From positions 62,001 to 126,000 of the forward strand of contig FCOH02000010.1 in NCBI GenBank assembly GCA_001544595.2: a stretch of 64,000 nucleotides of DNA, given 5' to 3'. Made by a program: the position numbers and the translations under genes. The notes beneath the pieces are model-generated. The model searched no databases, had not been told where the DNA came from, and worked only from the letters and a program-made list of their open reading frames with translations. Below, in pieces: positions 44,957-54,399 of the stretch; position 1 is the stretch's first letter, and each line of letters begins with the position of its first letter. This DNA comes from Caballeronia peredens (GTDB lineage: Bacteria; Pseudomonadota; Gammaproteobacteria; Burkholderiales; Burkholderiaceae).

Positions 44957-45790
44957 ATGTTTTTTAGCGAACTCAGCAATGAAGAGTGGGTGATGGTCTC
45001 AGAACTGATCGGCGAAAGCGAAGTGCGCGAGCACCGCCGCGGCCGTCCCAGAGCCCATCCACGCACCATCGTCAATGCGGTGTTATGGATTCTCACGACA
45101 GGTGAAACCTGGTCAAGATTACCGAGTCACTATCCGACCGTGCCCACTTGCCGTCGACGTTTTGTCGAATGGCAAATGAACGGCACGCTCATCGAAATGG
45201 TGAAAGTGCTGGCCAACGCAGGCCGTTCTTTCGCGTATGTGCCTCGTCAGCCGGTTGTGGAACCGGTGCCGCGTCCCGTCGCGCCTACGTACGATTGCGA
45301 CCGCCTGAGAGGCGTGTTCTGGCAGAACCCCGAATCGTGGCAATCGCCGGATTCGATGCCGTTCAATCGGGGCGGGAACGGGGTTGCGAACGCGCCGCGC
45401 CGTTTGCCCGAAGCGCGCGATGTCGTGCAGGCGAGCGCATCGAGGTCCTCGCAAACGCGCGCACGCATGCCACGTCCCGCGCGGCCCTATGAAGCGCCGC
45501 TGCCCTTCGAGCCGGCTTGCGCCCCTGTGGGCGACGCGCGCGGCTACAACATCTATCCGATCGCGCGTGACGTGTCGGGCGGCATGTATCGCGGCTGGGC
45601 GGAGATCGTGAAGGACGGCAGCCGCGTGGAGCGCTCGGGGCTCATCGGGCCGCGTTTTGCATCGGCTGAAGAGGCGCGCACTTATGCGCTGGAATGGGCG
45701 AAGCGCTGGATCGCCGCGCAGGCGACGCGCGCGGATCTCAAAGTGTCCGTGCGCGAAGTGCGCTCGGAAGAGCGCGCATCGGCGGAATAG
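44957..45790 (+). CDS. domesticated IS5-type transposase N-terminal domain (DUF4096) fused to a C-terminal domain
   Basis: 277 residues with GGAG 7 bp before the ATG. Residues 1-85 match the N-terminal DNA-binding domain of IS4/IS5 transposases (DUF4096): LSNEEWVMVSELI, RRGRPRAHPRTIVNAVLWIL, GETWSRLPSHYPTVPTCRRRFVEWQ. No DDE catalytic domain follows. Instead there is a Pro/Arg-rich linker (about 90-185) and a compact C-terminal domain (GYNIYPIARDVSGGMYRGWAEIVKDG, EEARTYALEWAKRWIAAQ). No terminal inverted repeats flank it, and it ends in a strong terminator, so it is a host gene, probably a DNA-binding regulator near the EPS locus. Confidence 0.75.
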   Translation: MFFSELSNEEWVMVSELIGESEVREHRRGRPRAHPRTIVNAVLWILTTGETWSRLPSHYPTVPTCRRRFVEWQMNGTLIEMVKVLANAGRSFAYVPRQPVVEPVPRPVAPTYDCDRLRGVFWQNPESWQSPDSMPFNRGGNGVANAPRRLPEARDVVQASASRSSQTRARMPRPARPYEAPLPFEPACAPVGDARGYNIYPIARDVSGGMYRGWAEIVKDGSRVERSGLIGPRFASAEEARTYALEWAKRWIAAQATRADLKVSVREVRSEERASAE

Positions 45791-45796
45791 CGAAAA

Positions 45797-45834
45797 CGAA
45801 TACATCGCCTCACTCTGGCGAGGCGATGTATTCG
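45797..45834. terminator. bidirectional terminator hairpin, 15-bp stem
   Basis: CGAATACATCGCCTC (45797-45811), loop ACTCTGGC, GAGGCGATGTATTCG (45820-45834) is a 15-bp perfect stem lying exactly between the stops of the convergent genes ending at 45790 (+) and 45843 (-). No long U-tract is present on either side, but its position and stability make it a shared terminator. Confidence 0.8.
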
Positions 45835-45842
45835 ATGCGGAT

Positions 45843-47354
45843 TCAACTGCGTCCGTAGGTATCGTCGAAGCGAACGATGTCGTCCTCACCGAGATACGTT
45901 CCCGACTGCACCTCGATGATCTCGAGCGGCATTTTCCCCGGGTTTTCCAGGCGATGCTGCACACCGATGGGAATATAAGTGGACTCGTTCTCGGCCAGGA
46001 TGAACGTTTCCGTGCCGCGCGTGACGAGCGCCGTGCCGCGCACGACGATCCAGTGCTCCGCGCGATGATGATGCATCTGCAACGATAGCCGTGCGCCCGG
46101 CTTCACGACGATGCGCTTCACCTGAAAGCGATCGCCCTGATCGACCGAATCGTAATGTCCCCAGGGCCGATGCACCTTGCGATGGTCCGCCGCTTCGCTG
46201 CCGCGTTCCGACTTGATGCGTCCGACGATCGTCTTCACGTCCTGCGCGCAAGACTTATCCGCGACGAGAATCGCATCCGCAGTCTCGACGACGACGAGAT
46301 TGCGCGTGCCCACGCATGCGATCAGGCGGCCTTCCGAATGCGCATACGTCGACGAAGCGCCCTCGAACATCACGCGGCCGCGCGCGACGTTCGATGCATC
46401 GTCCTTCGGCAGGATGTTCCAGATCGCGTCCCACGAGCCGACGTCGGACCAGCCCGCATCGAGCGGCACGACCGCGCCCGCGAACATGTCGTCGCCGCGC
46501 TCGCTCGCAAGTTGCTCCATGACGGCATAGTCGATCGAATCCGACGGCGACGAGGCGAACGCGTCACGATCGAGCCGAAGACACTCGCCATCATCGGCAG
46601 CGCGTTCGAACGCCGCGAGACATGCGGCATGCATCGCGGGCTGATAGTGCTCGATCGCCGCGATCCACGTCGATGCGCGCACGATGAAAATGCCCGCGTT
46701 CCAGCCGTAATCGCCCGAAGCAAGATATTGCTGCGCGAGTTCGAGATGCGGCTTCTCGACGAATCGTTCGAGAACCCATGCGCCGCGGCCGGGCATCCCC
46801 GCGCCCGTCTTGATGTAGCCGTAGCCGGTCTCGGCATGCGATGGCACGACGCTCAGCGTGACGATGGCGCCGTCTTCCGCACATCGCGCGCCCTCGTCGA
46901 TCGCACGATGAAACGCGTCCTTGTTCGCCACGACATGATCCGCGGGCATCACGACGAGCACGGTGTCTTCGCCTTCGCGCAATGCATGCATCGCGGCGGC
47001 GGTCAATGCGGGCGCGGTGTTGCGCGGCACCGGTTCGAGCACGAGACGCGCGCGGCGGCCGTGGCTGCGCAACTGCTCGGCGGTGGTGAAGCGATGTTCG
47101 TCGTTGCACACGACGATGGCGTCGGCAACGCGCATGCCCATCGGCGCCAGGCCGTCGAGGCGGTTCGCGGTCGCCTGCAGTAGCGACTGGTCGCCGATGA
47201 GACCGATGAGCTGCTTCGGGAAGTGCTCGCGCGACATCGGCCATAGCCGCGTGCCCGAGCCTCCTGCGAGGATGACCGGCTGAATGCTTAGCCGCACGCC
47301 GGCATCGGCGGAGATCGTGGATGCGCTGGCGAGCGCGGTGTCTGTCGCATTCAT
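45843..47354 (-). CDS. bceA: mannose-1-phosphate guanylyltransferase / mannose-6-phosphate isomerase BceA
   Basis: 503 residues from ATG at 47354, preceded by CAGGAGG. N-terminal nucleotidyltransferase domain with VILAGGSGTRLWPMSREHFPKQ and the FVEKPH motif; C-terminal cupin isomerase domain with LSLQMHHHRAEHWIVVRG. It makes GDP-mannose, precursor of mannose and, through Gmd/Rmd, of D-rhamnose in cepacian. Here it is divergent from bceB across a spacer with GCTAA sites, and converges with the transposase-derived gene. Confidence 0.92.
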   Translation of the reverse strand: MNATDTALASASTISADAGVRLSIQPVILAGGSGTRLWPMSREHFPKQLIGLIGDQSLLQATANRLDGLAPMGMRVADAIVVCNDEHRFTTAEQLRSHGRRARLVLEPVPRNTAPALTAAAMHALREGEDTVLVVMPADHVVANKDAFHRAIDEGARCAEDGAIVTLSVVPSHAETGYGYIKTGAGMPGRGAWVLERFVEKPHLELAQQYLASGDYGWNAGIFIVRASTWIAAIEHYQPAMHAACLAAFERAADDGECLRLDRDAFASSPSDSIDYAVMEQLASERGDDMFAGAVVPLDAGWSDVGSWDAIWNILPKDDASNVARGRVMFEGASSTYAHSEGRLIACVGTRNLVVVETADAILVADKSCAQDVKTIVGRIKSERGSEAADHRKVHRPWGHYDSVDQGDRFQVKRIVVKPGARLSLQMHHHRAEHWIVVRGTALVTRGTETFILAENESTYIPIGVQHRLENPGKMPLEIIEVQSGTYLGEDDIVRFDDTYGRS

Positions 47355-47698
47355 TGAAGTGCCTCCTGGCGCGTGATCGCAATAACGGACCCGCCAATTT
47401 TTAGCACGGAGCAAATGCGTCGATAAAACAAAAAACCGCTAAAAAAATGGAAGATTTCTTTAGCGAATAAAGCGCTAAAGACACGCTTGACCCGTCGGAC
47501 CAATTATTTCCATGACTTGCGTGAAATGCACGAAACGCCCGTCAGACAAGGGTTCGAGCGATAAAAAAAGAGAAAAAAATCGGGCCGTTTGCCAAGTCAT
47601 ATTTTCGCGGTTGCACCGACATATTTATTCAAGTTCCATACCACCATGCAGTGAGCAATAAGGAACCGTTTTGCCTTCTTCTTCCCGAGGTGGATGCG
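47355..47698. promoter_or_regulatory. divergent bceA/bceB promoter region with GCTAA/TTAGC sites
   Basis: A 344-bp AT-rich region. TTAGC at 47401-47405, GCTAA at 47438-47442, TTAGC at 47460-47464 and GCTAA at 47474-47478, the last three as CGCTAA/TTAGCG forms. A-tracts follow near 47562-47579. No classic sigma-54 element (TGGCAC-N5-TTGC) was found on reading either strand. A GAGGTGG at 47687-47693 is the ribosome-binding site for the start at 47699. Confidence 0.5.
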
Positions 47699-49096
47699 AT
47701 GTTGAGCATGTTATCGAGAGTCGTCGATATAGCCATGGCGGTGTTGGGCGCATCGCTCGGCGCATCGCTGGGTGCGGGCGCGTTCGTCTGGCTCGATGAT
47801 GTCGAACGCACCATGCTCGGCTTCTCGTGCGTGCTGATGATCATGACCTTCCCGTCGTTCGGAATCTATCAGTCATGGCGCGGCAAGCCCGTCTACGACT
47901 TGCTGTTGCGCGTGACGATTGCGTGGCTGCTGGTCGAGAGCGCGGGCGTGCTGCTCACGTTCAGCATTCATCGATCGGAGTCGCTTTCGCGGCTGTGGCT
48001 CGTGTATTGGGCCGCGTGTACCGTCGGCTTGTTCATCGTCTCGAAGACGCTGATCTATACGGCGCTCAAGTTTTTGCGACGCGAGGGCTTCAATCAGAAG
48101 AGTGTCGCGATCGTCGGTTCAGCGCCGTATGCGCACTTTCTCATCGAGCAGATGCGCGGGCGACCCGATGCGGGCTTCAGCCCCGTCTGCGTGTTCGATC
48201 TCGGCGAAGAACTCGACGCCAAAGGCGGCGCGATGGAAGGCGACACGCTGAACGGCGTGCGCATCGAGCGCGATTTCGCGCAACTGGCGAGGCAAGTGCG
48301 CCAGCGCGGGATTCGCGAACTGTGGCTCGCGTTGCCGATCTCGCAAGAGCAAACGATTCACCGCATTGTCACCGAGTTTCGCGACGACTTCGTCAACGTG
48401 CGCTTCATCCCCGATGTGCGCAGCCTTTCGTTCTTCGGCCATGCAGTCGTCGATCTGCTCGGCGTGCCTGCGATCAATCTCGCCGCGTCGCCGATCACGG
48501 ATATCAAGGTCCTGCCGAAGCTCGTGTTCGATCGCGTATTCGCCGCCTGCGTGCTGCTCGGCATGTCGCCGGTGCTCGTGGCGATCGCCGTGCTCGTCAA
48601 GCTGTCCTCGCCGGGACCGGTGTTTTTCAGGCAAAAGCGCAAGGGCATCGACGGCCGCGAGTTCGAAATCTACAAGTTCCGCTCGATGAAGGTTCACGCG
48701 GAAACGGCCGGGCAAATCACGCAGGCGCGCCGCGGCGACAAGCGCGTGACGAAGGTCGGCGCGTTCCTGCGCCGCACGAGTCTCGACGAGTTGCCGCAGT
48801 TCATCAACGTGCTCAAGGGCGAGATGTCCGTAGTCGGCCCGCGTCCGCATGCGCTCGAACACGACGACATCTACAAGGATCTCGTCAAAGGTTATATGCA
48901 TCGCTATCGCATCAAGCCGGGCATCACCGGCTGGGCACAGGTGAACGGCTTTCGCGGAGAGACGGACCGTATCGAAAAGATGTCGGGCCGCGTGAAGCTC
49001 GACCTCTACTACATGCAGCACTGGACCTTCGGTCTCGATATGAAGATCGTCGCGATGACGCTGTGGAAAGGGTTCGCCGGCGCGAACGCTTACTGA
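47699..49096 (+). CDS. bceB: undecaprenyl-phosphate glucose phosphotransferase BceB
   Basis: 465 residues from ATG at 47699, chosen for its GAGGTGG site; a GTG at 47651 would add 16 residues. Four N-terminal membrane helices and a CoA-binding-like domain ([17 protein letters not shown]) precede the bacterial sugar transferase domain: helix [78 protein letters not shown] and [15 protein letters not shown]. It transfers glucose-1-phosphate to the lipid carrier, the first step of cepacian repeat-unit assembly at the inner membrane. Confidence 0.93.
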   Translation: MLSMLSRVVDIAMAVLGASLGASLGAGAFVWLDDVERTMLGFSCVLMIMTFPSFGIYQSWRGKPVYDLLLRVTIAWLLVESAGVLLTFSIHRSESLSRLWLVYWAACTVGLFIVSKTLIYTALKFLRREGFNQKSVAIVGSAPYAHFLIEQMRGRPDAGFSPVCVFDLGEELDAKGGAMEGDTLNGVRIERDFAQLARQVRQRGIRELWLALPISQEQTIHRIVTEFRDDFVNVRFIPDVRSLSFFGHAVVDLLGVPAINLAASPITDIKVLPKLVFDRVFAACVLLGMSPVLVAIAVLVKLSSPGPVFFRQKRKGIDGREFEIYKFRSMKVHAETAGQITQARRGDKRVTKVGAFLRRTSLDELPQFINVLKGEMSVVGPRPHALEHDDIYKDLVKGYMHRYRIKPGITGWAQVNGFRGETDRIEKMSGRVKLDLYYMQHWTFGLDMKIVAMTLWKGFAGANAY

Positions 49097-49130
49097 AACC
49101 GATCAAGCAAACAACACCTGGAGTGGGATC

Positions 49131-50528
49131 ATGAAACTGACGATCATCGGAAGCGGCTACGTTGGACTCGTGACGGGCGCATGCCTCGCGGACATCGGCA
49201 ATGACGTGTTGTGCCTCGACGTCGACCAACGCAAGATCGCCATTCTCAACGGCGGCGGCATTCCGATTCACGAACCGGGTCTGCAGGAAGTGATCGATCG
49301 CAATCGCGACGCCGGGCGTCTCGCGTTCACGTCGAACGTGCAGCAGGCCGTCGAGCACGGCGAGATGCTGTTTATCGCAGTGGGTACGCCGTCCGACGAA
49401 GACGGTTCGGCCGATCTGCAATACGTGCTTGGCGCGGCTCGGGATGTCGGCCGCTACATGAACGGCTTCAAGGTGATCGTCGATAAATCGACGGTTCCCG
49501 TAGGCACCGCGCAGCGCGTGAAATCGACCATCGAGCAGGAACTGAACGTGCGTGGCGTGAGCCATATGTTCTCGGTCGTGTCGAATCCCGAGTTCCTCAA
49601 GGAAGGCGCGGCGATCGAAGACTTCACGCGTCCGGACCGTATCGTGATCGGCTGCGACGAGGACGTTCCCGGCGAGCGCGCGAAAGATCGCATGAAGCGT
49701 CTCTATGCGCCGTTCAACCGCAATCACGAACGCACGCTGTACATGGACGTGCAATCGGCGGAGTTCACGAAATACGCGGCCAATGCGATGCTCGCCACGC
49801 GCATCTCGTTCATGAACGAACTCGCGAATTTCGCGGACCGCGTCGGCGCCGATATCGAAGCGGTGCGGCGCGGCATCGGCTCGGACCCGCGCATCGGCTA
49901 TGACTTTCTGTATGCGGGCTGCGGTTATGGCGGCTCGTGCTTTCCGAAGGACGTGCGCTCGCTGATTCAGACCGCCTCCGGAATGGGCCATGAAATGAGC
50001 ATTCTCAAGGCCGTATCGGACGTCAACGAGGCGCAGAAGGACACGCTCACGCGCAAGATCGTCGAACGTTTCGGCGAGGATCTGTCGGATCGCACGTTCG
50101 CGTTGTGGGGCCTCGCGTTCAAGCCCAACACCGACGACATGCGCGATGCGCCGAGCCGCGTGCTCGCGGCCGCGTTGCTTGCGCGCGGCGCGAAGATCGT
50201 TGCGTATGACCCCGTTGCAGTCGATGAAGCCCGCCGCGTATTCGCGCTCGATCTGCAGGGCCAGCCGGAAGCGCGCGCGCGTCTGTCGTATGCGGTCAAT
50301 CACAAGGAAGCGCTCGACGGCGCGGATGCGCTCGTGATCGTCACCGAATGGAAGGTGTTCAAGAGCCCGGACTTCGACGCGATCAAGCGCCGCCTCAAAC
50401 ACCCGGTGATTTTCGACGGCCGCAATCTGTACGAGCCGGAAACGATGAGCGAAATGGGCATCGAGTATCACGCGATCGGGCGCGGCGTGCGTCGGGTCGA
50501 AGCGAACGTCGCCGCGGGCATCGTCTGA
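49131..50528 (+). CDS. bceC: UDP-glucose 6-dehydrogenase BceC
   Basis: 465 residues with GGAGTGGG before the ATG. NAD-binding motif [16 protein letters not shown] at the N-terminus, the middle domain with [20 protein letters not shown], the catalytic Cys in [14 protein letters not shown], and the C-terminal UDP-binding domain with [17 protein letters not shown]. It oxidises UDP-glucose to UDP-glucuronate, the acidic sugar of cepacian. Confidence 0.94.
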   Translation: MKLTIIGSGYVGLVTGACLADIGNDVLCLDVDQRKIAILNGGGIPIHEPGLQEVIDRNRDAGRLAFTSNVQQAVEHGEMLFIAVGTPSDEDGSADLQYVLGAARDVGRYMNGFKVIVDKSTVPVGTAQRVKSTIEQELNVRGVSHMFSVVSNPEFLKEGAAIEDFTRPDRIVIGCDEDVPGERAKDRMKRLYAPFNRNHERTLYMDVQSAEFTKYAANAMLATRISFMNELANFADRVGADIEAVRRGIGSDPRIGYDFLYAGCGYGGSCFPKDVRSLIQTASGMGHEMSILKAVSDVNEAQKDTLTRKIVERFGEDLSDRTFALWGLAFKPNTDDMRDAPSRVLAAALLARGAKIVAYDPVAVDEARRVFALDLQGQPEARARLSYAVNHKEALDGADALVIVTEWKVFKSPDFDAIKRRLKHPVIFDGRNLYEPETMSEMGIEYHAIGRGVRRVEANVAAGIV

Positions 50529-50536
50529 AGCTGCCT

Positions 50537-50980
50537 ATGTTCGGAAGTGTTTTGATCGTCTGTCACGCGAACATCTGCCGCAGTCCCGCGGCGGAAATGT
50601 TGTTTCGCGCGCATCTGCAAAAGCGCGGGGTCAGGCCGATCGAGTTTCGCTCGGCCGGGCTCTACGCACAGGAAGGCGAAGACATCGACCCGACGATGCA
50701 GCGCCTGCTCGCGGAGCAAGGGCTGGAATCGTCGGGGCATCGCTCGCGACGGCTCGATCGTCGCATGGCGCGCGATGCGGATCTGATCCTCGTGCCCGAG
50801 CGCAAGCAGATCGACGCGATCGCGCGCCTCGCTCCGACGACGCGCGGCAAAGTGCATCTGCTCGGCAAATGGGAAGACTCGGAAGTAGCGGACCCTTATG
50901 GCGGCCATGAGGCTGCCTATCGCGAGAGCTTTGGACTCATCGAACGGTTAGTGCTCGGATGGCTCAACAAAATATGCTGA
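50537..50980 (+). CDS. bceD: low-molecular-weight protein-tyrosine phosphatase BceD
   Basis: 147 residues from ATG at 50537, 8 bp after the bceC stop. The P-loop is CHANICRSP near residue 9 (CX5R), with the general acid Asp in VADPYGG near residue 118. It dephosphorylates the tyrosine kinase BceF, as Wzb does Wzc. Its end overlaps the bceE start by 22 bp. Confidence 0.92.
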   Translation: MFGSVLIVCHANICRSPAAEMLFRAHLQKRGVRPIEFRSAGLYAQEGEDIDPTMQRLLAEQGLESSGHRSRRLDRRMARDADLILVPERKQIDAIARLAPTTRGKVHLLGKWEDSEVADPYGGHEAAYRESFGLIERLVLGWLNKIC

Positions 50981-52143
50981 TTTCCCGTGTTCTTTTGCTG
51001 ACGTTTTTTATGTCGGCGCTCTTGTCCGCGTGCAGCACTGCGCCCGGCAATTTTCTCGATACATCGCGACTCGAAGACAAGGACCCGACGCCGACGACGA
51101 CCTATCCGGTGCACCTCATCACGGTCGACACCATCGCGCAGGAACAGGCGACGCCCGAGGCTGCCCAGCCGCTGCCGCCCGCGCGCTTCGCGGATGCGGC
51201 GCAGTACGTGTATCGCATCGCGCCCCAGGACATTCTCGGCGTGACCCTATGGGATCACCCCGAACTGACGACGCCGCAAGGCAGCACGCTGTCGACCGGC
51301 GGCAACACGACGCAAACCGTCGCGGGTGCGCTTCAGCAGCCCTATACGCAGGCGTTGCCGGGTCAGGCCGATCCCTACGGCCAGACGGTTTCTTCGAACG
51401 GCACGATCTTCTTTCCGTTCATCGGCAAGGTGCGTGTTGCAGGCAAGACCACGGGCGAGATTCGCGACGAGATGGCGGCGGCGCTTTCGCCGTACATCAA
51501 GAATCCGCAGCTCGACGTGCGCGTGCTGGCATACCGAAGCCAGAAGATCGCGGTGACGGGCGAAGTGAAGCAGCCTGGACCGCTCGCCATCAGCGACGTG
51601 CCGCTCACGCTCGTCGATGCCATCACGCGTTCCGGCGGCACGACAGGCGAAGCCGACCTGCAGCGCGTGCGGCTCACGCGCAACGGCAAGCTCTATGTGC
51701 TCGATGCGAACGGCATGCTTGATCGCGGCGACATCAGTCAGAACGTGATGCTGCAAGCCGGCGACATCCTCAACGTTCCGGACCGTTACGACAGCCGCAT
51801 CTTCGTGATGGGCGAAGTCAAGACGCCGATGCCAGTGAACATGGTGCGTGGCCGCGCGTCGATCGCCGATGCGCTGACGCAGGCAGGCGGCGTGCTCGAC
51901 ACCGACGCCAACGTGCGTCAGGTCTATGTCGTGCGCGGCGTGCGCAATAACCCGTCGAAGCCGGATATCTATCGACTCGACATGTCGCAGCCCGATTCGC
52001 TGCTGCTGTCGACGCAGTTTCAGCTTCATCCGCAGGACGTCGTTTATGTGGGCACGGCGGGCGCGGTGCAGTTCAATCGCCTGATCAACCAGGTGTTGCC
52101 GACCTTGCAGACGCTGTTCTACTTGAAGCAGCTGACGCGCTAA
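50959..52143 (+). CDS. bceE: outer-membrane polysaccharide export lipoprotein BceE (Wza type)
   Basis: 394 residues. Signal peptide with lipobox ALLSAC and the acylated Cys at residue 25. The poly-export domain starts at VYRIAPQDILGVTLWDHPEL and GTIFFPFIGKVRVAGKT, followed by SLBB repeats (IAVTGEVKQPGPLAI, IFVMGEVKTPMPVNM). The C-terminal helix INQVLPTLQTLFYL probably crosses the outer membrane. It forms the export channel for cepacian with BceF. Confidence 0.93.
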   Translation: MAQQNMLISRVLLLTFFMSALLSACSTAPGNFLDTSRLEDKDPTPTTTYPVHLITVDTIAQEQATPEAAQPLPPARFADAAQYVYRIAPQDILGVTLWDHPELTTPQGSTLSTGGNTTQTVAGALQQPYTQALPGQADPYGQTVSSNGTIFFPFIGKVRVAGKTTGEIRDEMAAALSPYIKNPQLDVRVLAYRSQKIAVTGEVKQPGPLAISDVPLTLVDAITRSGGTTGEADLQRVRLTRNGKLYVLDANGMLDRGDISQNVMLQAGDILNVPDRYDSRIFVMGEVKTPMPVNMVRGRASIADALTQAGGVLDTDANVRQVYVVRGVRNNPSKPDIYRLDMSQPDSLLLSTQFQLHPQDVVYVGTAGAVQFNRLINQVLPTLQTLFYLKQLTR

Positions 52144-52156
52144 GGGGAGTCGTATC

Positions 52157-54376
52157 GTGAACATGCAAGAACATCCCTATCTGCAGAAGCCCGATGAGGA
52201 AGACGTCGTTCTCGGCAATCTGATCCAGGCCGTAATCGACGATATCTGGTGGCTCATCGGCGTGGCGGCTTTCGTGATCATGGCCGCTGCCGTGTACTGC
52301 TACATCGCCAGGCCGGTGTATTCGGCGGACGCGCACGTGCGTGTCGAAACCAACGACAACACGTCGCAGGCGCTCACGCAGACGCAAACCGGTCAGGCCA
52401 TCAACTCGGGTTCGAGCTCGCTGCCGACCGATGCCGAGATCGAGATCATCAAGAGCCGTGGCGTAGTGGCGCCGGTGGTCGCGGAATGCAAGCTGAACTT
52501 CTTCGTGTCGCCGGTGACGCTGCCGGTGCTCGGCAGCCTCGCTGCACGTTTCGCGACGCCGGGCACGCCCGCGAAGCCGTGGTTCGGCCTGGCGTCTTAT
52601 GCGTGGGGCGGCGAAATCGCGGAAGTCGATTCGATCGATGTCGAGCCGCAATGGGAAGGCAAAGACCTCATGCTCACCGCGCTCGGCGACGGACGTTTCT
52701 CGCTCGCCGATCAGCAAGGGCATCTGCTCTTGCAGGGCAAGGCCGGCGAAAGCGCGAGCGGCAACGGCGTGACCCTGCTCGTGAAGAAGCTCGTCGCCCG
52801 TCCCGGCACGCGGTTCAAGGTGATGCGCGCGAACGATCTCTCGGCCATCGCGAGCTTTCAGTCGGGCATCACGGTGACGGAACAAGGCAAGCAGACCGGC
52901 GTCATTCAGATATCGCTCGAGAACCAGAATCCGGAGAAGGCCGCCGAGATCGCCAATGCGCTGGCGCAGTCGTATCTGCGGCAGCATGTGGAAAGCAAGC
53001 AGGCCGACGCGAGCAAGATGCTCGAGTTCCTGCGCACCGAAGAGCCGCGCCTGAAGGCCGATCTGCAACACGCGGAAGCGGCGCTGACCGAGTATCAGCG
53101 GCAGGCGGGCGTCATCAATGCGAGCGATGAGGCGAAGGTCTATCTCGAAGGCAGCATCAACTACGAAGCGCAGATCTCGGCATTGCGTTTGCAGATCTCG
53201 TCGCTGGAGCAGCGCTACGGCAACCTGCATCCGTCGCTGACCACGGCGCGTCAGCAACTCGCGCAGCTCGAAACGCAGCGCGAGCGTTACGCGTCGCGTT
53301 TCCGCGATCTGCCGCAATCGGAAGTGAAGGCCGTCGCCTTGCAGCGCGACGCCAAAGTGGCCGAGGACATCTACGTGCTGCTGCTCAATCGCGTGCAGGA
53401 GTTGTCCGTGCAGCGCGCGGGTACGGGCGGCAACGTGCACATCGTCGATGCGGCGTTGCGCCCGGGCGACCCTGTCAAGCCGAAGAAGGTCCTGATCATG
53501 TCGGCGGCCGTGATTCTCGGGCTGATACTCGGCACCGGTTTCGTGTTCGCGCGCCGCGCGATCTTCAAGGGCATCGACGATCCCGAGCGTCTCGAACGCG
53601 TCTCTTCCTTGCCGATTTTCGGCCTCGTGCCGCTCAGCGTCGAACAGACGAAATTCGATACCGATGCGAAGCGCCGTCGCGAGCGCGATCACGAAGCGCC
53701 CATTCTCGCGTCGATGCGTCCCAACGACGTATGCGTCGAAATCATGCGCAGCCTGCGCACGTCGATTCAGTTCTCGTTGATGGAGGCGCGCAATCGCGTC
53801 GTGATGGTGACGGGACCGGCGTCGGGTGTCGGCAAGAGCTTCCTCACGACGAACCTCGCCGTGCTGCTCGCCGCGACCGGCAAGCGCGTGCTGCTGATCG
53901 ACGGCGACATGCGGCGCGGCAAGCTCGAACGCTCGTTCAACGGCGAGCGCGTGCCGGGACTTGCAGAATTGCTCGCAGGATCGATCAGCATGGAAGAAGC
54001 GATTCGCACGACGCGCATTGCGTCGCTCGATTTCATCGCGGCGGGCAAGCGGCCGGAGAATCCGTCGGAGCTGTTGATGTCGCCGCGTCTTCAGCAGTAT
54101 CTCGACGCACTCGGGCGCACTTACGACGCGATCCTCATCGACACGCCGCCCGTGCTCGCGGTGACGGATGCGCTGATCGTGGGCAAGCTCGCGGGCACGA
54201 ACTTCCTCGTGCTGCGTTCCGGCGCGCACAACGAAGCGGAGATCACCGAAGCGACGCGCCGCCTGCGCACGGCAGGCATCGCGGTGCAGGGCGCGATTCT
54301 CAACGGCACGCCGCAACGCGCACGCGGTTATGGACGCGCGCACTATGCGGCGGTCGAAGAATACGCGGGCACGTGA
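52157..54376 (+). CDS. bceF: polysaccharide co-polymerase tyrosine autokinase BceF (Wzc type)
   Basis: 739 residues from GTG at 52157, with AGGGGAG at 52143-52149; an ATG at 52163 is an alternative. Wzz-type chain-length domain flanked by membrane helices (IWWLIGVAAFVIMAAAVYCYI near residue 30, VLIMSAAVILGLILGTGFVFA near 450) with a coiled-coil between. BY-kinase domain: Walker A GPASGVGKSFLTTNLA, Walker A' VLLIDGDMRRG. The C-terminal tail has a short tyrosine cluster (GYGRAHYAAVEEYAG). It controls polymer length and export and is the substrate of BceD. Confidence 0.94.
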   Translation: MNMQEHPYLQKPDEEDVVLGNLIQAVIDDIWWLIGVAAFVIMAAAVYCYIARPVYSADAHVRVETNDNTSQALTQTQTGQAINSGSSSLPTDAEIEIIKSRGVVAPVVAECKLNFFVSPVTLPVLGSLAARFATPGTPAKPWFGLASYAWGGEIAEVDSIDVEPQWEGKDLMLTALGDGRFSLADQQGHLLLQGKAGESASGNGVTLLVKKLVARPGTRFKVMRANDLSAIASFQSGITVTEQGKQTGVIQISLENQNPEKAAEIANALAQSYLRQHVESKQADASKMLEFLRTEEPRLKADLQHAEAALTEYQRQAGVINASDEAKVYLEGSINYEAQISALRLQISSLEQRYGNLHPSLTTARQQLAQLETQRERYASRFRDLPQSEVKAVALQRDAKVAEDIYVLLLNRVQELSVQRAGTGGNVHIVDAALRPGDPVKPKKVLIMSAAVILGLILGTGFVFARRAIFKGIDDPERLERVSSLPIFGLVPLSVEQTKFDTDAKRRRERDHEAPILASMRPNDVCVEIMRSLRTSIQFSLMEARNRVVMVTGPASGVGKSFLTTNLAVLLAATGKRVLLIDGDMRRGKLERSFNGERVPGLAELLAGSISMEEAIRTTRIASLDFIAAGKRPENPSELLMSPRLQQYLDALGRTYDAILIDTPPVLAVTDALIVGKLAGTNFLVLRSGAHNEAEITEATRRLRTAGIAVQGAILNGTPQRARGYGRAHYAAVEEYAGT

Positions 54377-54399
54377 CGCACGACAAAGGAGAACAGGCG

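Noticed and set aside
44957-45790. Insertion sequence or transposase pseudogene
   Set aside because: No terminal inverted repeats, target duplications or DDE domain; the frame is intact, has a proper ribosome-binding site and ends in a strong hairpin, so it is treated as a host gene.
47355-47698. Sigma-54 promoter for the bce operon
   Set aside because: Reading both strands of the spacer gave no TGGCAC-N5-TTGC element, so none is claimed.
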